Under the pieces are notes generated by a model. The model was not told the DNA's origin. It saw only the letters and a list, made by a program, of their open reading frames with translations, and made no database searches. Below are positions 34,570-42,931 of a DNA stretch of 45,604 nt, in pieces. The stretch covers positions 1 through 45,604 of the forward strand of contig JBCCHV010000057.1 of NCBI GenBank assembly GCA_039028635.1. The letters run 5' to 3'. The translations under genes and the position numbers were made by a program. Within the stretch, counting starts at the first letter, position 1, and every line of letters begins with the position of its first letter. The DNA is from Acidobacteriota bacterium (GTDB lineage: Bacteria; Acidobacteriota; Thermoanaerobaculia; Multivoradales; JBCCEF01).

Positions 34570-35469
34570 TTGGTTTCTCCTGCTCTTGCCGGCACTGCCG
34601 CCTGCCTGCTGGCCGCCGGCGCTTGGGCAGTGGCGGTGCTCTGGTTCCGCGGCGCCATCGCCGATTACGGCCCTTGGACCGTCAACCTGGCGAAGTGCGG
34701 CCTCGCCACTGTCCTGCTGGCGATCACCGTTCTGGTCGTCGGCCAGGGCAGCGTGCTGCTGCAGGCACCGCTGGTAGCCCTCGGCTGGATCGCCGTTTCC
34801 GGGCTGGTCGGCATGACCCTCGGCGACACGGCCCTGTTCGCCGCCGTGCCCCATCTCGGCGTTCATCGCACCCTGCTACTGCAAACCCTCAATCCCCTCT
34901 TCACCGCCCTCGGCGCCCTGCTGCTCCTCGGCGAAGACCTCGCCGGAACCACCCTCGCCGGCGGCGCCACGGTGCTCGCCGGCGTCGCCCTGGTGATCGC
35001 CAGGGACTCCGCGACACAGGTTCCCGGGAGCCTGTTGCGCGGCGGCCTGTTGGCCCTGCTGGCGGCCTTCGGTCAGGGCCTCGGAGTGGTGCTCGCCAAG
35101 CTCGGTATGGTCTCGCTGCCCTTCCTCTCGGCGGCCCTGGTGCGTCTCGCCACCGCCACCGCCGGGCTGGTGATCGTGCTCGCCTGCGCCGGCGCTGTGG
35201 CGCGCCACCTTCGGCCCCTCGGCAAGGGCGCCACCTGGCGGCGGGTCGCCGCCCCCTCGGTGCTCGGCACCTACCTGGCGATTTTGCTGATGATGGCCGG
35301 CATCGCCTGGTCACCGGCGGCGGTGGCGGCCGTTCTGCTCTCCACCAGCCCGATCTTCAGCCTCTTTCTCGAGGCCAGGATCGACCGCACCGCGCTGACC
35401 CCGCGAGCCCTCGCCGGCACCCTCCTCGCAGTCGCCGGCGTGGCGATCATCTCCTGGCCGGCGACGTGA
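34570..35469 (+). CDS. DMT-superfamily (EamA) transporter
   Basis: This 299-aa protein has ten hydrophobic helices forming two EamA repeats, with the first repeat opening LLAAGAWAVAVLWFRGAIADYG. The conserved loop SGLVGMTLGDTALFAAVPHLG precedes a Leu-rich helix pair, and the second repeat ends SPIFSLFLEARIDR. Members export amino acids, metabolites or drugs across the inner membrane; the substrate is not assignable. The start is TTG at 34570, 15 bp behind the repeat element, with only a weak GAGCGAG SD, so the repeat may have replaced the original upstream region. The stop overlaps the next gene (GTGA). Confidence 0.88.
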   Translation: MVSPALAGTAACLLAAGAWAVAVLWFRGAIADYGPWTVNLAKCGLATVLLAITVLVVGQGSVLLQAPLVALGWIAVSGLVGMTLGDTALFAAVPHLGVHRTLLLQTLNPLFTALGALLLLGEDLAGTTLAGGATVLAGVALVIARDSATQVPGSLLRGGLLALLAAFGQGLGVVLAKLGMVSLPFLSAALVRLATATAGLVIVLACAGAVARHLRPLGKGATWRRVAAPSVLGTYLAILLMMAGIAWSPAAVAAVLLSTSPIFSLFLEARIDRTALTPRALAGTLLAVAGVAIISWPAT

Positions 35470-36167
35470 TCGACCAAGCGTCAACGGAGGCGGAGCGAGA
35501 GCTCACCGTCCTGCACCAGGACGCCGACCTGCTGGTCGTCGACAAGCCTTCCGGGATGGTGGTGCACCGCGGCTGGGCCCGCGACCGGCGCACCGCCCTC
35601 GACGTCGCCCGCGACCTCTCCGGGGGCCCGGTCTTCCCGCTGCACCGCCTCGATCGCGGCACCAGCGGCGTGCTGCTCTTCGCCCGCCACCCACAGGCCG
35701 CCCGAGACGGACAGCAGGCGCTGGCCGACGAACGGACAGTCAAGGTCTACTGGGCACTGGTGCGCGGCATCGCTCCCGAGGAAGGTGTCATCGACCACCC
35801 GGTTCCGCGCTCTCCGAAAGGCCCCCGGATCGACGCCGTCACGGCCTTCCGCCGGTTGGCCACCTTCGAGCGCTACTCGCTGGTCGAAGCCCGCCCACGG
35901 ACCGGTCGCCTGCACCAGGTGCGTCGGCACCTCAAGCACTTGAGCCTGCCCTTGATCGGCGACGTGCGCTACGGCAAAGGCGAGCACAACCGCCTCTTTC
36001 GGAAGCGCTTCGGGCTCCATCGGCTGGCCCTCCACGCCTTCCGACTCGAGCTCCCCGGCGGGCAGCCGTCAAGCTGGACGGCGCCCCTGCCGGCCAGCCT
36101 CGCCGGGCCCTTTCATGCAATGGGATTGCCCACCGACCTGGCTCAGCCGGCCCCGGCCTCGCCCTGA
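35466..36167 (+). CDS. truC: tRNA pseudouridine synthase C (TruC-like, RluA family)
   Basis: This 233-aa pseudouridine synthase has catalytic Asp63 in HRLDRGTSGVLLFA. The TruC-type N terminus VDKPSGMVVHRGW and the C-terminal ARPRTGRLHQVRRHLKHL, LIGDVRYGKGEHNR and GLHRLALHAFRLEL closely follow the pattern of E. coli TruC, which isomerises U65 in tRNA. No S4 domain is present, as in TruC. The start is GTG at 35466 inside the stop of the transporter gene. It converges with the DUF1501 gene, stop to stop, over 4 bp. Confidence 0.9.
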   Translation: MIDQASTEAERELTVLHQDADLLVVDKPSGMVVHRGWARDRRTALDVARDLSGGPVFPLHRLDRGTSGVLLFARHPQAARDGQQALADERTVKVYWALVRGIAPEEGVIDHPVPRSPKGPRIDAVTAFRRLATFERYSLVEARPRTGRLHQVRRHLKHLSLPLIGDVRYGKGEHNRLFRKRFGLHRLALHAFRLELPGGQPSSWTAPLPASLAGPFHAMGLPTDLAQPAPASP

Positions 36168-36171
36168 GGCG

Positions 36172-37524
36172 CTACTCGACGCTGGTGGTCCAGGCCGTCG
36201 TATTGCCGCGTTCGAAGCCGTCGGCGAAGATGGTTTCGGCGCCGTAGTCGGGGGTCAGATCCGGTCCGCTGACCAATCCCAAGGGGGAGTACCCGCTGTA
36301 TCCCGGGAAGACCTCGCCGAGCTTGTTGTTGCCCATGCGGCGGATCAGGATCTCGCTCAGCACGCGCCGGTAGTCGGTGGTGATGGCGAGGTCGGCGTTG
36401 TCGAAGAGCTGGTCCGTCGCCAGCCCCGGCCAGGCGCCGTAGAGACCACCGTTGGCGTTGCCCGACATCACCATCATGACGTTGCCGTGGCCGTGGTCGC
36501 TGCCGCGGTCAGCATTCTCCCGCAGCCGGCGCCCGAACTCGCTCTGCACGCAGACGGTGAGCCGAGAGGTGTAGTTCGAGCCCCCGGGGCCGTCGAGATC
36601 GAGGTACAAGGCCGCCAGCCCGCGAGCGAGCTGATCGACCAGGCCGGCGAAATAGCCGCCGCTGCCGTCGCCCTGACCATCGTGCGTATCCCAGCCGCCG
36701 AGATCGACTGTCGCCACCCGCACGCCGAGGTCCTTCTTGATCATCTGGGCCACCGTCTGGAGGTGGTTGCCGAAGGAGGTGTTGGGATATTCCGCTCCAT
36801 TCGCCGGCGTGTAGTCGCCGGCATCGGACAGCTCGACGATATCCATCGCATCGAGCGCCTGGCGGCCGGTGGCGTGGAGCTCGGTGTCGTCGAGGTTGTA
36901 GAGCCGACGCAGGGCGATGCGCTGGGTCTCGCGCCAGGCGGACGGCCCGCGATCGATGCGGAAGTCGTCCGGGTCGTTCATGTTGAGGGTCTCGCGATTG
37001 CCCAACAGCGAGAGGTGCTGATTGCTGCCGATCGCCAGGGAGGGCACGATGATCTCCGCCGGCAGGTTGGTCGCCGAGGCGAAGTGCCGGGTCAGCCAAC
37101 CATCGTTGGTCGAACGGCTGCCGGGCGTGCCGAGCTCCATGAAATCCATGGCGTCGAAATGGCTGCGGGTGTCGTAGTCGAGACCGGCGGCGTGGACGAT
37201 GGCGAGGTTGCCGTTCTGGAAGAGATCGTGGAGGGGCGCCGCCGAAGGGTGCAGGCCGAAGGGCTCGGTGCCCAGGGGCAGCGCCGCGTCGGGCCCCGTC
37301 GCCGGCACCTGCAGGCGCGGCCGCGCGGTCTCGTAGAGCCCGCGGTCGACGCCACCGATGGGTGGCACGAAGTTGAGTCCGTCCATACCGCCGCGCAGGA
37401 ACACCGAGACGAAGATCTCGTCGTTCGGGCCGCCGCCGAGGGCCAGACTGTTGAAGCGTGCTCCCGCCATCCCAGCGATGGCGGCCGAGCAACCCACCAG
37501 AAATCCGCGTCGCGTCGTTTTCAT
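36172..37524 (-). CDS. Tat-exported DUF1501 protein with C-terminal tail tag
   Basis: This 450-aa protein has the twin-arginine signal KTTRRGFLVGCSAA (Arg5-Arg6), so it is exported folded. The DUF1501 domain shows VSVFLRGGMDGLNFVPP, GLHPSAAPL, GWLTRHF, VDLGGWDTHDGQGDGSG and QSEFGRRLRENADRGSDHG. The fold is related to alkaline phosphatases/sulfatases, but the role is unknown. It ends IFADGFERGNTTAWTTSVE, the tail shared with the two secreted proteases here. The start follows a short leader 72 bp after the DUF1800 gene, its usual partner. The pair is common in Acidobacteriota, Planctomycetes and others. Confidence 0.9.
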   Translation of the reverse strand: MKTTRRGFLVGCSAAIAGMAGARFNSLALGGGPNDEIFVSVFLRGGMDGLNFVPPIGGVDRGLYETARPRLQVPATGPDAALPLGTEPFGLHPSAAPLHDLFQNGNLAIVHAAGLDYDTRSHFDAMDFMELGTPGSRSTNDGWLTRHFASATNLPAEIIVPSLAIGSNQHLSLLGNRETLNMNDPDDFRIDRGPSAWRETQRIALRRLYNLDDTELHATGRQALDAMDIVELSDAGDYTPANGAEYPNTSFGNHLQTVAQMIKKDLGVRVATVDLGGWDTHDGQGDGSGGYFAGLVDQLARGLAALYLDLDGPGGSNYTSRLTVCVQSEFGRRLRENADRGSDHGHGNVMMVMSGNANGGLYGAWPGLATDQLFDNADLAITTDYRRVLSEILIRRMGNNKLGEVFPGYSGYSPLGLVSGPDLTPDYGAETIFADGFERGNTTAWTTSVE

Positions 37525-37596
37525 CTCACCAATCCTCCAAAAGAAATCAAGCGGGCTCGCGGACGAGCCCAGGGCCTGCCGGGAGCTCCCGGCCGC

Positions 37597-39261
37597 TCAG
37601 CTCCAGAGGAAGTCCGGCGCCAGCACGATCAGGCCGATCATGCTGCGCAGACGGTCTTCCGTCGTTTCGCTGGTGTCGAGGGGCAGATCGAGATCGGGAT
37701 TGCGTCCGGCGGCCATGAACTCGACCACCTCCTGGCGACTCGCGGCGGTCATCGGCCGCCCCAGGATGCGGTTGATCCAATAGTCCGCCAGGGCGTTGGC
37801 GGAACGCACCCCGGCAGGGGTCTCACCGACCACGTTCATGCGATGCACGCCGCCGTCGTCGGTGACGTCCGTGAGCCAGTTGCAGACCCGCCAGGCCCCC
37901 ACCCGCGGCGTCGCGCTCATCCAGTCGTCCTTGTCGTCCGAGTAACCGTCCGGCGCCGGCCAGTAGAACAGCCGATGGCCGGCGTCGCGCAGGTAGCCGA
38001 GCAGCGTCGAGGTGTCACTCTCACCCATCCGGAAGGGCAGGTTGGCGCGCGTCGTCCGCATCGTTCCGGCGGCGATCTCCGTCGGGCGCTTGACCCGGCC
38101 GCCCCAGGTGTTCTTGAAGGCGTCCGACAGGATGATGGTGCGCACCACCTGCTTGAGCTGGTCCGGCGCCGCCGCCTGGGCCGTGAACAGCGCCGCCGCC
38201 TGGTCGATGATCGACTGCGGCGCGTTCTCGCCGATCAGGCGCCGGCAGAGCTTGCCGGCGATGTAGCGCCCGGTGCCGGGATGGGCGGCGAGGGCATCGT
38301 AGACGTCCTCGCCGTCCTTCAGAGCCGGCTGATCGGCCGGAATGAACTCCCCCAGGACGGTCTTCTGGAAGCGATCGTGCCAGTCGGCGCGGTAGTAGAA
38401 GGCACCGGTGTTGCCGACCGTCGTATCGCTGCTGCTGTTGCTCACCGTCCAGCCGGTGAAACAGCGCGTCGCTTCGTAAACGTCGGCGTCGACATAGCCG
38501 ATCGGCCGGCCCATGCCGTCCGTCGGCACCTCGTTCTGTTGCCGTACTCCGAGGTAGTTCTCTCGCCCCATCGCGTGGATCTCGAACAGCTCGCGCGAGT
38601 AGTTCTCGTTGGGACCGGCGTTCGACGAGGTGTAGTTGTCGAGGTAATAAAGCATCGCCGTGCTGCGCCCGACGTCCTCGAGCATCTGGCGGAAGTTGCC
38701 GAAGACGTTGCCGCGAATGACGTCGCGGTCGTAGTGCACCATCATTGGCAGCACGATGCCGTGGCGCCCGTAGACGTTGAAGTGGTTGTGCCAGAAGTCG
38801 GTCATCACCTCGAGGAGCTGGCGGCGGCTGTAGACCATCCGCAACATGGTGACGCGCTCGGTCTCTTCGAAGGGCAGCGCGCGGAAGCTGAAGTCCGGCG
38901 CGTTGACAAAGTGCTCGTCCCACAGCTCGGTGCGGCTCTTGTCGAGGGTGACATAGCCGGCGGCGGCGATCCTGGCGTCGGCGTTGGGATCGGTGATGGC
39001 GCCCGGGTTGAGCTGTTGGTCGACCCAGGCGGTCAAGCGCGCATCGTCGTTGGGGCCGAGGTTGTTGAAGGCCGCGATGTCGGCCGGCCGGGGCCCGAAG
39101 GCCAGCCGGTTCAATACGATCACCGCCAGCGGTGGCAGGGGCGGTGCAGTTCCCGCAGCGGGAACCGATTGGGCGCGGCGTAGGGCCGGAGCCGGGGATC
39201 CGAGATCGGCAACCAAGCGGCGGCGGGATCGCAAGGAATGGCGGGACTGCTCTCGCTCCAT
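37597..39261 (-). CDS. DUF1800-family protein
   Basis: This 554-aa protein has the DUF1800 signatures LNRLAFGPRPADI near the N terminus, MTDFWHNHFNVYG, ENYSRELFEIHAMGRENY, GWTVSNSSSD, AGKLCRRLIGE and the C-terminal GRPMTAASRQEVVEFM. The first 40 residues are basic (HSLRSRRRLVADLG) with no clear Sec signal or Tat motif, so export, if any, is not explained by the sequence. The start at 39261 is set by AGGAGGAG just upstream; the ATG at 39297 is a longer alternative. Function is unknown. It is the first gene of an operon with the Tat-exported DUF1501 protein. Confidence 0.9.
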   Translation of the reverse strand: MEREQSRHSLRSRRRLVADLGSPAPALRRAQSVPAAGTAPPLPPLAVIVLNRLAFGPRPADIAAFNNLGPNDDARLTAWVDQQLNPGAITDPNADARIAAAGYVTLDKSRTELWDEHFVNAPDFSFRALPFEETERVTMLRMVYSRRQLLEVMTDFWHNHFNVYGRHGIVLPMMVHYDRDVIRGNVFGNFRQMLEDVGRSTAMLYYLDNYTSSNAGPNENYSRELFEIHAMGRENYLGVRQQNEVPTDGMGRPIGYVDADVYEATRCFTGWTVSNSSSDTTVGNTGAFYYRADWHDRFQKTVLGEFIPADQPALKDGEDVYDALAAHPGTGRYIAGKLCRRLIGENAPQSIIDQAAALFTAQAAAPDQLKQVVRTIILSDAFKNTWGGRVKRPTEIAAGTMRTTRANLPFRMGESDTSTLLGYLRDAGHRLFYWPAPDGYSDDKDDWMSATPRVGAWRVCNWLTDVTDDGGVHRMNVVGETPAGVRSANALADYWINRILGRPMTAASRQEVVEFMAAGRNPDLDLPLDTSETTEDRLRSMIGLIVLAPDFLWS

Positions 39262-39302
39262 CTCGCTCCTCCTGACAAAAAATTCAAAATCCGACAACGG
39301 TC

Positions 39303-39332
39303 ATTCTAAAATTCCAATAAGCGAAGGCGCAA
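39303..39332 (-). promoter_or_regulatory. Promoter of the DUF1800-DUF1501 operon
   Basis: On the minus strand, TTGCGC (39332-39327) and TAGAAT (39308-39303) are separated by 18 bp in an AT-rich stretch. The predicted start is near 39296, about 35 nt before the ATG at 39261. Confidence 0.55.
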
Positions 39333-39551
39333 GCCGTCTCTGTGGTCACCAGTGTACAGGACGCGCCAGAGGCCCCGGCCGAGGAGCTCGCCCTCGCCGC
39401 GAGCGCAGCAGTACTTGCGGGCGTGACGATTTCCGCATACTCACAAGAGCTCAGCTCACAATGCTTCGGGATACACTTCCGTCGGGGCCGAGTAGGACTC
39501 CCTTGGGCCGGACTCCATTCTTTCCGGTCGAGACTTGTGATGGAGGCATTC

Positions 39552-40994
39552 ATGACACGGCAACACCGATCGATTCCCCTGCTTCTCGCTTTTCTCCTCA
39601 CCGCCACCGCGGCCTGGGCCGCGATCCCGTTGAAGACGGTCACCGGGACCCTCGATACGATCTGGGGCGACAGCCCCGACGGCGACACCTATCAGCGCTG
39701 GTTCCTCACCGACGATCAGGGCGCTTCCATCGAGCTGATGGTCGAGCAGCTACCGCCGCGCGGCTTCGCCGAGTGGAACCGCCAGCGAGCCGAAGTCACC
39801 TTCGAAGACGATCCCCTGCTCTCCGGCCCGAAGCGGGTGCGGGCGGTGCGGCTCGTCGACGTCGGTGAAAACAACCTGCGGGCCGACGGCAGCGCGCCGA
39901 TCAGCGGCTCGAAGCCCTGGGTGTCGATTCTCTGCAAGTTCAGCGACATCGCCGCCGAGCCCGAGAATCTGAGCTTCTTCCAGAACATGTACGGCAACAA
40001 CCCAGGACAGCTCGACCACTACTGGCGTGAGGTCTCCTACGGCGCCATCGACGTGGTCGGCAGCACCGCCATCGCCTGGGTCGACCTGCCGCGTCCCCAG
40101 ACCGGCTACATCCCGACCCCGGGGAGCGGCTCCAACGCCAATCTCAGCCTGCTGTTCAATGAGTGCACTGCCGCCGCCGATCCCTTCGTCGACTTCTCCA
40201 ATGGCGGCTCGCCCTTCGAAGGCATCAACATGATGTTCAACGGCGTCCTCGACTGCTGTGCTTGGGGCGGTAGCCGCTTCGCCACCCTCGACGGCACATC
40301 GCGCTCCTGGCGCACCACCTGGGAGCCGCCCTGGGGCTATCGCGACGCCGGCGTCATCGCCCACGAGATGGGTCACGGCTTCGGCCTGCCCCATTCCAAC
40401 AACTCCGACGGCGATTCGAATCCCTACGACAGTCCGTGGGACGTGATGTCGGCGGCGGTCGCCTACTCGATTTCGGACGCCACCTACGGCCGCCTCGGCA
40501 AGCACACCGTCTCGTACCACAAGGATCGCCTCGACTGGATTCCAGCGAACAAGATCTACACCGCCGATTCGGACGGCCAGCATGTGGTGACGGTCGACGA
40601 CCTGGCCCAGGCCACCGTCTCGAACTACCGCATGATCAAGATTCCGCTGGGCGGCAATGTGCTCTACACCGTCGAGGTGCGCGACCGTACCGGTGGCTAT
40701 GACGGCAACGTGCCCGGCCGGGCGGTGATCATCCACCACGTCGACCCCGCCCGCGCCGCCGACGCCGAGGTGATCGATGGCGACTCACCGGCCGCCAACT
40801 TCGCCGACACCGAGGGGGTCATGTGGAAGGTCGGAGAGACCTTCGAGGACTCCGGCAATGAGATCACCGTACGGGTCGACAGCTCGACCGCCGACGGCTT
40901 CCGGGTGACCGTGACCCGCGGCAGCGCCACCGACATCTTCGCCGACGGCTTCGAGTCCGGGAACACCTCCGCCTGGAGCGACAGTCAGTCGTGA
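39552..40994 (+). CDS. Secreted metzincin-type zinc protease with C-terminal tail tag
   Basis: This is a 480-aa protein. The signal peptide (residues 7-23, LLLAFLLTATAAWA) is followed by a beta-rich region (24-115). The catalytic domain has the full metzincin site HEMGHGFGLPH (His271, Glu272, His275, His281) and a Met-turn in WDVMSA (Met299). A C-terminal beta domain (about 340-455) follows, and the protein ends IFADGFESGNTSAWSDSQS. It is probably an extracellular metallopeptidase; the exact family (M6/M10-like) is not clear. The start at 39552 has GGAGG five nt upstream; the ATG at 39540 lies in the same frame. The stop overlaps the convergent LCAT-like gene by 10 bp. Confidence 0.87.
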   Translation: MTRQHRSIPLLLAFLLTATAAWAAIPLKTVTGTLDTIWGDSPDGDTYQRWFLTDDQGASIELMVEQLPPRGFAEWNRQRAEVTFEDDPLLSGPKRVRAVRLVDVGENNLRADGSAPISGSKPWVSILCKFSDIAAEPENLSFFQNMYGNNPGQLDHYWREVSYGAIDVVGSTAIAWVDLPRPQTGYIPTPGSGSNANLSLLFNECTAAADPFVDFSNGGSPFEGINMMFNGVLDCCAWGGSRFATLDGTSRSWRTTWEPPWGYRDAGVIAHEMGHGFGLPHSNNSDGDSNPYDSPWDVMSAAVAYSISDATYGRLGKHTVSYHKDRLDWIPANKIYTADSDGQHVVTVDDLAQATVSNYRMIKIPLGGNVLYTVEVRDRTGGYDGNVPGRAVIIHHVDPARAADAEVIDGDSPAANFADTEGVMWKVGETFEDSGNEITVRVDSSTADGFRVTVTRGSATDIFADGFESGNTSAWSDSQS

Positions 40995-42370
40995 GGTGAA
41001 GTCGCGCCGGCGGAGCCCGTCGGCGCGATCAGAAACTCCAGCAGGCGGCGTTTGGTGCCGGCTTCGAGAATCAGCTCGAAATGTCCGCCTCGGATATAGA
41101 ACGGTTCCGCCGCCAGCGCCGCCAGCTCTGATCGCGACAGCCAGAGCTGGCTGTCGCGGGTGGCGTGCTCATCCCCCGGAGCGGTCGCGCGATAGCGCAG
41201 GTAGGAGCGCGACTTCAGCCAGCGATCGCCGGTGAACTGCAACCGCCAGCCCTCCCGGTGGCGCCGCAGCACGGCGCGATCCGGGGTTTCGCGATAGGCG
41301 TTCTGGAGCAAGAAGATCGGGGGCATCGGACCTCCGACGGTCCCCTCCGGATCCTGCTTCAAAACCGCTTGGAAACGCTTCGCCCGATCGAGCTGCTGCT
41401 GCAAGAAGCGCCGCCGGGCGCCGGCGTCGCCGAACAGCTCCGGCCGCGGGTCGCGCTGCAGGCGAGCGGCCGCCCGGCGACCGAAGACGGACCAGCCATA
41501 GCGCTCCCACTCGGCGGCGTCCCAGAGGTCGATGGCGAGCGGGTTGCCATCTGCGTCGAGGAAGAAGTCCCGTTCGCGATAGGCCGGCAGCTCCTGGTAG
41601 AGAGAAGGAAAGGTGAACAGAACCTCGGGATGGAGGCTCCGGCCCACCAGCGGCAGGTAGACCCGGCCGCGATCGAGCTCGCGCAGGATGCGCAGGCTGC
41701 CACCGTTGGCGCTCCCCACCAGCACCAGCCGAGTGATGTCGAGACCGCTCGGAGGCCTGCCCCGGCCGGCCTCGACATCCTCCAGTGAAGCCTCTCCGAA
41801 GCGGCTCAAGTAGCGGCAGATGTGGGCCCCGTTGCTCTGGCAGACGAGAGCCACCCTGAGAGTCTCTAGGCCGCGGGCTCGGCGCAGCCGATCGAGCTGA
41901 TCGAAGAGCTGGCGGGCCGAAACCACGTTGTCCTGTCGCCAGTCATAGGGAAACGGGAAGAGGGTCGCCTGTGGATCCGGTCGGGCCAGCTCGCCGGTGC
42001 GGTAGCCGGCGGTCTCGAGGAGCTCGACGATCGGGCCATAGATCGGCTTGGTGACGCCGGCGAGACGAACTTGGGACAGGATGCGCGGTGCCACCACCCG
42101 CGGATCGCTCGGTGGACTGGCGATCGAGCGGGCCAGCGCGTAGCCGCCATCGCGCGGCAACAGCAGCCGGCTGCCGGTTCCCCACAGCACCTCGCCACTT
42201 TCGGCGTCGGTCAGCAGCGAGCCGGTGACACCCGGCACGAAGACCACCAGGGTGCGCTCGTCGGAGGTCTCGAATGGGCCCGGAATGGCGACCGGCTCGG
42301 GGCCACGACAAGCGCCCAGAAGAAAGCCGATGGCAAGGCTGGAAACGAAGCGAAGGGAGCGCCGCGACAC
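40985..42370 (-). CDS. LCAT-like alpha/beta-hydrolase lipoprotein
   Basis: This 461-aa protein has the lipobox LGAC (Cys21) after a hydrophobic segment. The hydrolase domain opens with FVPGVTGSLL (oxyanion loop) and continues with FPFPYDWRQ, an LCAT-family hallmark, and the nucleophile elbow VCQSNGAHICRY (Ser179). The first Gly of GxSxG is replaced by Cys, so the elbow is atypical. Family relatives transfer or hydrolyse acyl chains of phospholipids. It would sit on the envelope as a lipid acyl hydrolase or transferase. The start is GTG at 42370 without a strong SD. It is divergent from ytoQ. Confidence 0.78.
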   Translation of the reverse strand: MSRRSLRFVSSLAIGFLLGACRGPEPVAIPGPFETSDERTLVVFVPGVTGSLLTDAESGEVLWGTGSRLLLPRDGGYALARSIASPPSDPRVVAPRILSQVRLAGVTKPIYGPIVELLETAGYRTGELARPDPQATLFPFPYDWRQDNVVSARQLFDQLDRLRRARGLETLRVALVCQSNGAHICRYLSRFGEASLEDVEAGRGRPPSGLDITRLVLVGSANGGSLRILRELDRGRVYLPLVGRSLHPEVLFTFPSLYQELPAYRERDFFLDADGNPLAIDLWDAAEWERYGWSVFGRRAAARLQRDPRPELFGDAGARRRFLQQQLDRAKRFQAVLKQDPEGTVGGPMPPIFLLQNAYRETPDRAVLRRHREGWRLQFTGDRWLKSRSYLRYRATAPGDEHATRDSQLWLSRSELAALAAEPFYIRGGHFELILEAGTKRRLLEFLIAPTGSAGATSPHD

Positions 42371-42448
42371 GGCGCGCAGGCTATCATCGCCCTGGTCGGC
42401 ACCAGCCCTCGGATGCCGGTCGAAATCGAAACCTCAGGAGAGCTCGCG

Positions 42449-42916
42449 ATGAGCACGAAAATCTGGCAGGTCTACCTTTCGGGTGAGATTCACAGTGACT
42501 GGCGGGAGCGCATTCGCAGCGGCATCGAGGCCGCCGACCTGCCGGTCGAGCTCACCGCCCCGGTCACCGACCACGGGGCCAGCGACGACTGTGGAACCAC
42601 CCTTCTCGGCGATGAAGCGAAGCCCTTCTGGCGCGATCACAAGGGCGCCAAGGTCAACGCCATCCGCACCCGCACCCTGCTCGCCGAGGCGGACATCGTG
42701 GTGGTGCGCTTCGGCGACCAGTACCGGCAGTGGAACGCCGCTTTCGATGCCGGCTTCACCGCCGCCCTGGGGACACCGCTGATCGTGCTGCACGACCCGC
42801 AGCACACCCATGCCCTCAAAGAGGTCGATGCCGCCGCCCTCGCCGTGGCGGAGACCCCCGAGCAGGTGGTCGGGATTCTGCGCTACGTGATCACCGGACG
42901 GCTCGCGACCCCGTGA
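42449..42916 (+). CDS. ytoQ: YtoQ-family protein
   Basis: This 155-aa cytoplasmic protein matches the YtoQ family: VYLSGEIHSDWRERI at the N terminus, PVTDHGASDDCG, FWRDHKGAKVNAIRTRTLL, ADIVVVRFGDQYRQWNAAFDAG and LIVLHDPQHTHALKEVD. The fold is related to nucleoside 2-deoxyribosyltransferases, but the reaction is not established. The start has AGGAG eight nt upstream, and a TATCAT box at 42382-42387 is a candidate -10. It converges with the TolB-like gene across 15 bp. Confidence 0.9.
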   Translation: MSTKIWQVYLSGEIHSDWRERIRSGIEAADLPVELTAPVTDHGASDDCGTTLLGDEAKPFWRDHKGAKVNAIRTRTLLAEADIVVVRFGDQYRQWNAAFDAGFTAALGTPLIVLHDPQHTHALKEVDAAALAVAETPEQVVGILRYVITGRLATP

Positions 42917-42931
42917 CCGCAGCCTCCCGAC

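Noticed and set aside
36115-39183. 1022-codon plus-strand frame over the DUF1501/DUF1800 genes
   Set aside because: It is antisense to two recognisable genes, with a Val/His/Arg-rich composition typical of shadow frames.
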